Shown one piece after another: positions 11,501 to 19,179 of a DNA stretch of 31,678 nucleotides. Where the stretch lies: the NCBI GenBank assembly GCA_004335635.1, contig QAXH01002698.1:1-31678 (forward strand), read 5' to 3'. The position numbers were made by a program, and so were the translations under genes. The DNA is from Chloromonas sp. AAM2 (lineage: Eukaryota; Chlorophyta; Chlorophyceae; Chlamydomonadales; Chlamydomonadaceae). The notes below the pieces were generated by a model. That model made no database searches. It saw nothing but the letters and a program-made list of their open reading frames with translations, and had not been told where the DNA came from. Every line of letters begins with the position of its first letter. Position 1 is the stretch's first letter.

Positions 11501-14500
11501 TAAATCGATTTTGTAGCAGAGGAAGAGAGCAGGCATTTGTTTTAAAGAAGAGATTGAGGGGAGAGAGCAGCCTCTTCTGCTGCATGACTTGCTCAAGGTG
11601 TGTTGTTCACGTTTGCAGGCTGTGCACGTGGCTTTCAACGGACGGCGGTGTGACATGGAAGGACGTGGGCCTAGGCAGCTACATCTACGAGTATGCGGAC
11701 TGGGGTGGATTCATCGTCATGGCCAGGCACCCAGGGAAGACAGACAAGGCAGCAGGTGAGAGATTGGTCAGGCTGTAGGCATGCAGAAGTGAGTTGAGGC
11801 AGTGATCAGGCTGCAGTACGGGGGAGTGTAGTCTGGAGTGTAGCCCGTGTTGCTGCGTAGTGTGCGCAGCCCTATCTTGCACAGCGATCAATAATTGGCT
11901 CTGCTCTTTTGCAGAGCCTGTATTCAAGGGCTGTTATGTGTCAGTTATGGCGTTCTAATCGCGCAAACCGCTGTCATGGCTGCTTCCTGCTGCAGACGAG
12001 GTGCTGTTCAGTCATGACGGCGGGCAGTGCTGGCTGCGGGTGCCGCTCAGCGAGGCCCTGCTGCTGGACAACATCAGGTAGGAAAGAAAGCACGGACGCC
12101 AGCGATCCAGTCGTCCACTCGCAGCTCCTGTCACAAGCCACCTTGCTGGATCCTGTGCTGGAGAATGCATACACGTTCATTTGAGTTGGACGTGTGGTGA
12201 CGGCTGTGTCGTGTATGCTGCTGGACTCTGCGCTGAAGCATGCGTACATGTTTGGTCGAGTTGGGCGTTTATTCATGGCTGTATCTCCAGCAAGCGCGGT
12301 GTATTTGTGGCCCAGGATTGAGCCTGACGGGCAGCGGCCGCGTGTGGTCCTGCACGGGCGGCGCTGCCGCAAGAGCCTGGCTGCCTCATGCGCATACGAT
12401 GCGGACGCGCCCCGCAAGGGCGTGTTGGAGGGTGTGATGTACCTGGTGGACCTAGAGGTGAGTGAACGTTTCAAGTAAGCGAGTCGCAAGAGGCTCTCAC
12501 AGCGCCACATGTACTGTGTGTCTGAAAATCAACAGTTGCTGTGCTTGGTTCATCTTTGCATATGATTTCCGGGGCTTATGTAGCCGTGCTACGAGTGCGA
12601 CGGAGTTGGGCAGTACAGGATTGCACAGGGGCTGTTGTAGGTTGGAAGCTGGCAAAACACAACTTGTCTGCTTATTGCGGATGTCAGTTAGCTGCGGAGG
12701 GCGACCCAGGTGTGATGTGCGTTTGCAGGCCCTGATGGCAGGCAGGATGGGCAAGTGTGCAGACGCCGATCGCGAGCGGTGGGCTGTGCCCTCGGAACTG
12801 GGCATGGGGGCAGCCAGATGCGTACTGGGTGCGTGGACAGCAACGGCTGCATGTCGCAGAGGTCTAGGCAAGGTTCTCGTTGTCGCCGATGTACAACATC
12901 AGCGAAATACATTGCATAGTAAATGCATCTCAGGTGCTGTTATTGTGGGCACACAATTCAGTTTGCACCAGCTTCACAATGTCTTAACATACAGTGTACC
13001 GTCAGACCGTGCTTGAACAAGGGTCACCAAGTCAAACATCATGCAGCACCAGGAAGATGGCTCATGTCTGATGTCGTCAGGTCGCCAGTCGTTCATGGAG
13101 AGGCGGCGCTTCAGCAGCATGTGCTTCAACGGTGCCGACTACGTGCGGCCACCATCCAACAAGGTGCCCTGCAACTGCACAGCGGAGGCGGACCTAGAGT
13201 GTGACTACGGCTGGATACGCAGCGGTGAGGGCAGGCACCAAACTTGTGCTGGAACACGTGACTATCTTCTTTCCCCTCTCAGGTGTCATTAACATTGTAA
13301 ATTATGATGTTGTTGTCCATGCACATGACGTGCTGTGGCATTAGTTAGAAGGTGTACAGCGGCGTGCACTTGGCTGAGGCTTACAGCACAAGCCAGCAAG
13401 TAACAGCTCTGAGCTAACAGGGCGTTTGCCCTGTCCATCATGTACATGCCCTGACTTTTATGCAGGTCCTAATTGCGTGCGCTTGACCGGGTCTCGCATG
13501 CCTACCTGCCCTTCATTAGACCAGCTCGGATACCATGTCAGCAGCACGGGGCGGCGGCTAGTGCATGCAGACACTTGTGTGGGCGTTGAGACACTCTTGC
13601 CAGACACGGATGGTGCGGTGAGTCGCTCTATTCTGTAGCTGAATACGGGTCTGGAAGAAAAACATTGTTCTCAGTTGTTTTGATCGCAGACGTCAAGCAG
13701 GTCGGAACTGTGTCTGGAGGGAGTGTCGTGTCTTGTTAGCCTGGCGACTTCGGTGCAACTAGTTGCACATAGAGTTTCTATTGCACATTTCATCTGCCGC
13801 CAATCTCTCTCACACTGGTGTTCAGGCATGTGCCGCTTGACTGAGGCAGTACATGAAGAGTCAGCTGACCCGCAGCTCCCGTGCTGTCCACAACTGCAGG
13901 GCACATTGAAGCCAAACGCGAATGGAGGGGGCAGTGGGTCCGGATCCAAGCGCCATTCTGCCTGGTTTGGGTTCTTGATGTTCCTGCTGGCAGTTGTGCT
14001 TCTTGGCGGTGCATTCCTCGGTTGGTGGGTGTATCTGGCCAGTGAATCACAGCGGGACGCACTGCGGGATGTGGCGGCCAGCATTGCGGACACAGCGTCC
14101 AACATCAAGCACTGGGTCACAGAAAAGATCAGGTGCGTGTCCCTAAGACTCTCAGAGCTATCAAGCAATGCCGCAATGGTGTGTTCACTCTCGCTTCCAG
14201 GTGTTTGCACAAACAGAATGTCCTTGGTTCGGGTTCACAGGTTCCTGTGCGATGAGAACTGCTGGCAGTGACAGTGGTGCTCTTGGGCACCTATGCCAGA
14301 CCGGCTTGTGTTGCACGTAATGTGTGCCTTGCACACTGGATGAATAAAGAAATTGTCAGTGACTGGTGTCTGTGTGTGTGTGTTATATTGTACACTCTGC
14401 AGTGGGAGACGCTCGGGCTACGCAGCAGAGCAGGATATGGGCTACTTCCAGCCTCTGGGTGATGTGCATTCAAGTGACGATGCCCACAACTCACTTTTCA

Positions 14501-14511
14501 CGCTGAAGTGA
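5552..14511 (+). CDS. VPS10: Vps10-domain (sortilin-type) sorting receptor
   Basis: Twenty-three exons join in phase into 888 residues: 5552-5695, 5787-5840, 5919-6021, 6171-6270, 6541-6637, 6984-7076, 7559-7687, 7963-8117, 8390-8471, 8736-8807, 9023-9094, 9913-10038, 10314-10403, 10659-10744, 11057-11221, 11619-11755, 11996-12077, 12316-12457, 12729-12828, 13081-13224, 13466-13617, 13900-14132, 14403-14511. Residues 1-24 look like a signal peptide. The lumenal part is one Vps10 beta-propeller with Asp-box-like turns (SADGGKQW at 85-92, then TSQDGGNSF, STDGGVTW, SHDGGQCW) and the family block DFAKIEGLPGVYIANQ, followed by the Cys-rich 10CC module (CNCTAEADLECDYGW). A single membrane helix lies at about 797-821, with a 67-residue cytosolic tail containing GYFQPL (866-871) and an acidic SSDD. 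By family, such type I receptors carry soluble cargo from the Golgi to endosomes or vacuole and recycle. One propeller and the length match animal sortilin rather than yeast Vps10, which has two. Exon 1 and the exon 21/22 junction are the least certain. Confidence 0.93.
7731..7917 (+). repeat. diverged direct duplication in Vps10 intron 7
   Basis: Within the intron between exons ending 7687 and starting 7963, 7731-7780 and 7873-7917 are diverged copies of one segment (AGCCGAACCTTGCCCGCCTG against AGCCGGACCTTGCCTGCCTG), spaced about 140 bp apart. It is non-coding. Confidence 0.65.
8830..8970 (+). repeat. two short tandem repeats in Vps10 intron 10
   Basis: GCCTGGGCCTTGT occurs twice in a row at 8830-8855, and at 8921-8970 the motif ATGTTGT plus GCACTGCAGC is repeated two to three times. 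Both lie in the intron between exons ending 8807 and starting 9023. Confidence 0.75.
9181..9230 (+). repeat. 14-bp minisatellite in Vps10 intron 11
   Basis: Three imperfect units of TGGACTTACAGACA follow one another, with the third slightly expanded. Confidence 0.75.
9374..9853. mobile_element. foldback/MITE-like insertion in Vps10 intron 11
   Basis: The largest Vps10 intron (9095-9912) contains inverted arms at 9374-9421 and 9795-9853. They share three blocks in the same order and opposite orientation: GATCTTCGCAACA at the outer tips, GTTCGCAAAT, and AACTTGCATTTT innermost. The 370 bp between them has no convincing coding frame. A clear target-site duplication was not found. It could be a small non-autonomous DNA transposon or simply a foldback sequence. 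The right arm ends about 60 bp before the next exon, whose acceptor lies outside it. Confidence 0.55.
11354..11473 (+). repeat. diverged direct repeats in Vps10 intron 15
   Basis: A 32-bp unit (starting GGCGAGCAGAGCTCATGCCA) at 11379-11411 recurs at 11442-11473, and its first nine bases recur again at 11354-11362. All copies are in the intron between exons ending 11221 and starting 11619. Confidence 0.7.
12145..12284 (+). repeat. 65-bp direct duplication in Vps10 intron 17
   Basis: 12145-12209 and 12220-12284 are equal-length, diverged copies (GCTGGATCCTGTGCTGGAGA against GCTGGACTCTGCGCTGAAGC), 10 bp apart. They fill most of the intron between exons ending 12077 and starting 12316. Confidence 0.75.
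14343..14382 (+). promoter_or_regulatory. possible intronic poly(A) site in the last Vps10 intron
   Basis: AATAAA at 14343-14348 is followed by a GT-rich run at 14365-14382, the arrangement of a classical eukaryotic cleavage site, inside the intron before the final exon. Reading through exon 22 into this intron gives about 46 further codons to a stop at 14271. Use of the site would therefore yield a receptor with a different tail, lacking GYFQPL. Chlorophytes mostly use TGTAA, so this may be chance. Confidence 0.3.
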
Positions 14512-14890
14512 GACAGCCTACTATCCTTTCAAAAGGAAGTTCCACGATTGTGTGTTCCGAGCAATGAGTTGCCTGGCTGGACGAACTGGCTTCTCCTGAG
14601 TGCATTCTTTGGGATTGGTGTGTGCAAGCTGGCAGTTGAAGGCAATGCCACCACCTGGGGGCAGGTCAACGGCATCAGCACAGCTCCATGCATGTGCCAC
14701 AGCAAGCTGTGCTGTAGCAGCTGCCTGTGCGTCCTGCCTCAGGCAGGCTTGAGCACAGCCACTGGTGCAATTGAGCACAGACACTGGCGTCCGAGGTTGA
14801 GATTTCCCAAGCTTTGCAGCAAAGCGACATGGGAGGTGCATCTTTAGGGCTGACGGCCTTGTTGCATATCACTGCATACGGCCTGTCCAG

Positions 14891-14956
14891 CTGTGCCGTG
14901 ACCAGAGCATCATGGCGCGCACGATCTGCGAGCAGGCCGAAGCGGCACTGAAGTGA
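14891..14956 (+). CDS. orphan exon-like C-terminal fragment
   Basis: After a possible acceptor (CTGTCCAG), 22 codons read LCRDQSIMARTICEQAEAAL plus Lys and a stop at 14954-14956. The composition is that of a helical protein C-terminus and the DNA is locally GC- and CpG-rich. No upstream exon with matching phase was recognised. It may be the remnant of a lost or truncated gene, the last exon of a gene I cannot resolve, or chance. Confidence 0.25.
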   Translation: MCRDQSIMARTICEQAEAALK

Positions 14957-15292
14957 CCACTATCAGACCTGCGCGAGCAAGCAGCAGCCGCTTCTTTGTG
15001 ACCAACAGCTGCATTGCATGCTTCAGCGGCTCCATTGAATATCATGATTGAACATGGTAGGCATGCTGTGCTTAGTGCACGTGGCACACTTGACACTAGA
15101 TTGCGTGGTCTTGCCTTACCATTCTTGACAGGCGGTTTAGTATCAGGTTTGATCAATCGCCAAACTTTAGTACCAGTAATCTGTCACTCGACCGTTCTAA
15201 TCGCGCCTGCGTTCAGGGTAGTGCGCTGCGGGTTGACCACTATCATCACTACCTGTGTGGTCTGCAGTCCCTCCACGTTGTGGAAAAAAGAA

Positions 15293-15505
15293 GTTTGCCA
15301 GTTCTGGGACAGCTTTTGCGCTGACACTAGAACCGCATGTGTGGCCACCCGTCCCAAAACAATAGAGGCGGTGAGTGTGTGATTTTTGCTGTTCACCCCG
15401 TGCGCGACACACACACTCATCCAAAGTGTGACAGTAAAGTCAGGTGGCCCCACATCACCACTGACTCCAGTGGTACTCCCAGGAATTGTCCCAGAACTGG
15501 CAAAC
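15293..15505. repeat. foldback sequence with perfect 18-bp ends
   Basis: GTTTGCCAGTTCTGGGAC at 15293-15310 is the exact reverse complement of 15488-15505. A second inner pair is imperfect (ATGTGTGGCCACCC at 15337-15350 against GGTGGCCCCACAT at 15443-15455). The whole could form a hairpin of about 213 nt in RNA or behave as a MITE. No coding frame is seen. Confidence 0.6.
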
Positions 15506-16385
15506 GTCTTTGATTTGGGCTGGCTTCCTTGTGATTAGGTAGAGTTCATGGAACGGAAACCCTTCAAAGCGTCGTCAAGGCGTCTGGGCCATACTCTCAG
15601 TGTGGCTTACTGGTTTGGAAACCCTGCAACCATTGCATTGCGTCACGTAATGATGCATTGCCACTGCTGGCCTTGGAAGCGGTAGACGCAGATATCTGTA
15701 TCTGTTGGCATGTGGACATGTGGTATTTTATCGAACCATGTGTTGTCTTCTTGATGTGCATACGCCACTGGCTGTTGTATGGCCACAGGGCACGTGCACT
15801 GGGGTTGCCCTGCGTGTCGTTTTCACTTTGTGTTGCAGGATCGGCTTTAGATGATGTTGGAGATTGAACAAATGCTTGCGCGGTCATTGAACCTCCGTGT
15901 ACCCGCTGAGTGGCTAGGAACAAAATCGCTGTTTAATACCCCCCAGGGCGACATCTCTGCACGAACAACAGTCCTTAAACTCCAGCCATTAAACACCATA
16001 TTACAACGGGCTCAACACCTTGGCTTAGGCGTCCATGCAAAATCCGTCGCAGGCAGTTGCTTTTGACACATTCGACTCTTCTGACGGTAACACAAACATA
16101 TTGCAGTGTAAGTGCAATCATGGGTGACTAAGCTCGTGGAGCATGGTGAGGCCATGCACTCAAGTCTGAAGCGCTGTGACAAGGTTCATGGTAATAATAA
16201 GCAAATCTATTGATGCAGCAAGGCAGGCCTGTGTGATAACCAAGGAAGCTGGGGTTTGGCAATCTGTTTTTGACGTTGGCAGAGACGTTTGGTGTATCCG
16301 TTGTGTGGATGCAATCAGAGTGATATGTTGAGACATGGCACTTGAGACAACGAACATTGAGCCATGGATGTTTTCAGACGCTTGT

Positions 16386-16512
16386 GGGTCTAACGAGGTT
16401 TGCGGACAGGATAGCACCTCGAGGGGTGACCACCACCATGACTATCCAGGTGTGTCGCAATGCCCTTCACTTGCAGGTTGGACGGGTTGGAGTCCCTCCC
16501 CTCACGTAATGA
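16386..16512 (+). repeat. dispersed repeat, copy B
   Basis: About 127 bp matching 3299-3426 nearly base for base over its full length in the same orientation; the 3' half also matches 27620-27682 in reverse. It contains GGTTGGAGTCC, one mismatch from the RNA polymerase III B-box consensus GGTTCGANTCC. That hints at a tRNA-derived SINE, but no convincing A box was found. Confidence 0.75.
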
Positions 16513-16725
16513 ACTTGCTACAGCCAGGTCTAGTGTGAAAACATGCTGCATACGTACTAGTCATCAAGTGTCACCCAGTGGCTGCAAGTCATCATTGACG
16601 TTTCAACATGACATTAAGATTCGATTCTGACAGGCCTGAGCGCCGCTTCACTAGCGACTGGGGAAAAAAAAACATGAGCATGAACGTGTCCACAGAGCCG
16701 GCTGTTGCTATCAGTACTCATGGCA

Positions 16726-16730
16726 TTACA
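16726..16730 (-). terminator. candidate TGTAA poly(A) signal of the lumen-protein gene
   Basis: TGTAA on the minus strand (TTACA on plus), about 410 nt past the stop codon at 17140, a normal 3' UTR length for chlorophyte genes. It is assigned by motif and distance only. Confidence 0.4.
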
Positions 16731-17139
16731 CGGAACCTCCAGCCCACCCAACTCAAGCGAGTCGCCACTAGTTTCAGACAATCAACCCATCGAGCGGTTT
16801 CTGCCCAAATGCCATTCAAGTTTCAGAGCCAAATGCGGCAAGGAATAGTAAGCAGGAAGACATCATACAAGGGCATGAAACGTGGACGCTTGTGGAAGTT
16901 CCTGTGTGGGCAACGAGGTGCCTGGCCTCGCACCCTAGACACGTTAGTGGTCTGTGACCAGTACCGACAGTTCCACGTGCAAAACCGTTACTGCACCATG
17001 TACCAATCCTTTGCATAGTTTTGGGATGCATACTACTATACGGATTTTGCAGGGAGAAGCTGGACCCTGTGTAGTTGCAGGTGTACCGGTTACCTTCCAC
17101 AAGCGTGGCATGGACCCTCAACATGTGCCGGCCCACCAT

Positions 17140-19007
17140 CTAGTCCTTGTTTTCCTCCATCCATTTGGCAATGGCTGCTTGAGTCTCTGGTCTGATACCT
17201 CTCCGCCGGGCCAGTTCAGGAGATGACGCCTCGTAAGAAAAGTACTCCTGCAAAGCGTCAGGGCCAATGGCAAGTTCAGGAGTACACGAGAAGGTGGTTC
17301 AAATGCTCAGTGATGAGGGTTACGACAAGTGGCATAATGACATTGCAAGGTGCTCGACAAGGACTGCCTGCCTTGAAGTTTGCAAGCTTGCACCAAAGCA
17401 GCCCCCACCTTAAAGTTGCGTTTGTAGTAATTCTTCAGGCGTTCTTCTCTACGCTCATCACGTTTTTCCTCTGTCCGCCGGCGCAGTTCTGCACAGGTGC
17501 AGGGCGATCCCCTCACACATCACGTTCACACGTACTCGTTGCATGTCCAGATGGGCGGCTTAGACTTGATACGAGTTTCCAACACAACTTTGGAGACGCC
17601 ATTCCAGAACAGCCCCGCCAAGCATTGTGTTGCACAGCAACGGCAAAACACAGCTGACTCGGCTCTGCAGCATGCTCATCTCTGGAGCACCTATTGCACT
17701 CTACAATGCTTTTTCTCATGTCATAGCATCCTCACACATATTTGCTGCAAGTTCAAACGGACAGCTCAAATATGATTGACAGAGTTTCCAGAACAACTCT
17801 GAACCATCTTTCCAGAGCAGCACACCCCGAATATTGCCCCTGAGTTCACTTGGGCACGTATACTAAGCATCAAATCTATGGCTTGAGATTTGATGAACTG
17901 ACTTGGTAACTGTTCATTGGCTGCAGTCATCAGAACAGAATGCTGTCTTAGAGGGCTCATGTCGTGTCAAAACGATTGGCAAGCAGTTGTGTCACGTGAG
18001 GGGAGGCGGATACCACAGCTATGACCAAACGAACCAGCCACCTTGTATCCAGGGAGAGGCGTCGTCATCAACCTCCTTGTTTACCAGTTCCAAGGCCTGT
18101 GCAGATGGAACGCCGGCCATGCTAAGGCTTGCCTGTGCCAGCAACACACAACAACCATGTACAGGATTTGAGGAGTATGTCCAGGATGAATCGTGCCCGC
18201 AAGGCACACAGTGGATAGTGGCTCAGAGGGGAGCAGGCACCAGCAGCGAGCTGCACAAGGTTGATATGGGGAGTGACAGGGCGGAAAGACATGGCTGGAT
18301 GCTCAACAGTGTCAGCAACCTTTCACAGCTGCGTGACGTGGTCACGGGCGCAAAGGTAAGGGAACTGGCTGTACGCCCCTATTGCGCAACTAGCTTTCCC
18401 GTGACTTGTGCCAATGGCTGTGGCTTCAGCCGCACACCCACCAGGCCACTCACGACGCCAGCCAGTAACCACCGCCGGGAGCTCAGGCTTTCATCACTCC
18501 TACGCACACGAGCACGGCACCAGAAACAAGAGTGAGGGTTGTCAAGACAGTGACGCCCATGGGCGCACAAACATGTGTGCCGGGACAAGAGGTTGGTTTC
18601 AATGATACCCTTGAGTCCACAGCGCTCAACTGCAACAATGCCCATGACTGGTATGGGGTGGCGTGTGATGCCATTGGTTGCTGTTTTGGACTGGTCGTGT
18701 TGCATGGTTTGGTCCATTCTCAACAATGGATCTCCCGAAGCACTAGTCATGGGCCCTTTGCAGTGCCCAAGGTTCACATTGGGCAAGTGCACCACGCATC
18801 AAATTGTAGTGAAGTTGTTTGGACCGCCCACCCAAGAATTAGGCCCATGCGTTCACAAGATACAACCCCCCACCTTGGCTGCAAAATGTCATCCTGGAGT
18901 CTTGAGCAACTGCAGCAGTGGCCTTTAGTTTGTGCTCGCACGATGTGGGGCCTGCTGGGTGGCACATTTGCACTGGTCGACACGACATGAGCCTTGTAAG
19001 ACAACAT
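17140..19007 (-). CDS. small thylakoid-lumen protein precursor (twin-arginine signal)
   Basis: Five minus-strand exons, 19007-18874, 18499-18454, 18132-18042, 17488-17409 and 17247-17140, join with matching phases (2, 0, 1, 0) into 152 residues. Residues 1 to about 45 look like a chloroplast transit peptide (Ser/Arg/Ala-rich, with VRAQ). Residues 51-73 form a lumen signal: twin arginines in SSRRWLLAGV, a short hydrophobic core and a cleavage-type end VPSAQA, so cleavage is expected after residue 73. By family knowledge such a signal uses the Tat pathway to enter the thylakoid lumen. The mature part is about 79 residues, highly charged and helical (LRRRTEEKRDERREERLKNYY), followed by KRNFKEYFSYE and ending IRPETQAAIAKWMEENKD. 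I cannot name the family; it resembles small plant lumenal proteins of unknown role. Exons 4-5 follow the oversized intron 17489-18041, which holds an inverted copy of this gene's own start region. The start codon is the first ATG in a frame whose phase fits exon 2. Confidence 0.8.
17881..17968 (+). repeat. inverted repeat, intronic arm
   Basis: These 88 bp in intron 3 of the lumen-protein gene are similar, in opposite orientation, to 18979-19074. The longest identical run is CGGCTGCAGTCATCAGAACA save one base, and the arms also share CTCATGTCGTGTC. In this arm the copied start codon (17939) is followed almost at once by a stop (ATGCTGTCTTAG), so the copy no longer codes. Confidence 0.8.
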
Positions 19008-19074
19008 TTTGTTCTGATGACTGCAGCCGATGAACAGTCACCCAGCGAGCGGACAGCTCATCAAATCTAAAGCC
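18979..19074 (-). repeat. inverted repeat, promoter/start arm
   Basis: This 96-bp arm covers the first ten codons of the lumen-protein gene (ATG at 19007) and 67 bp upstream, i.e. part of the promoter shared with the ankyrin gene. It is about 8 bp longer than the intronic arm because of a gap just upstream of the shared ACTGTTCAT block. The two arms bracket exons 1-3. Confidence 0.8.
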
Positions 19075-19179
19075 CGATTTCTGTGTAACCGCAAGCTGCG
19101 TTTGCGATCGTTTGATCAGCTCAAAGTCCGCAACCTTACACAGCCTGGAGTTGGTGTTAGTCAACGCAAACCTGTGCAG
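19008..19179. promoter_or_regulatory. shared divergent promoter of lumen-protein and ankyrin genes
   Basis: Only 172 bp lie between the two start codons. The part next to the lumen gene is inside the inverted repeat arm. No TATA box was recognised. If the ankyrin start codon is instead further upstream (an in-frame ATG exists at 19030), the two genes would be nearly abutting. Confidence 0.55.

Larger units (their letters stand above)
14512..17139. other. intergenic region between convergent genes
   Basis: This lies between the stops of the Vps10 gene (plus) and the lumen-protein gene (minus), so it contains both 3' UTRs. No TGTAA was seen close behind the Vps10 stop; the first on the plus strand is near 16105. 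It holds an orphan exon-like piece (14891-14956), a foldback (15293-15505), and a dispersed repeat copy (16386-16512). The remaining frames show no recognisable protein. Confidence 0.6.

Noticed and set aside
16608..17018. 136-codon plus frame, considered as a transposase fragment
   Set aside because: It has no catalytic or zinc-finger motif, and overlaps the probable 3' UTR of the lumen-protein gene.
17903..18535. 210-codon plus-strand frame between the inverted repeat arms, as if a transposon gene
   Set aside because: The minus strand here carries exons 2 and 3 of the lumen-protein gene with matching phases and a Tat signal; the plus frame resembles nothing.
18979..19074. Interpreting the inverted arms as terminal inverted repeats of a 1.2-kb DNA transposon
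   Set aside because: No transposase or target-site duplication is seen and the enclosed DNA holds exons of a host gene; kept as a duplicated promoter segment instead, pending copy-number data.
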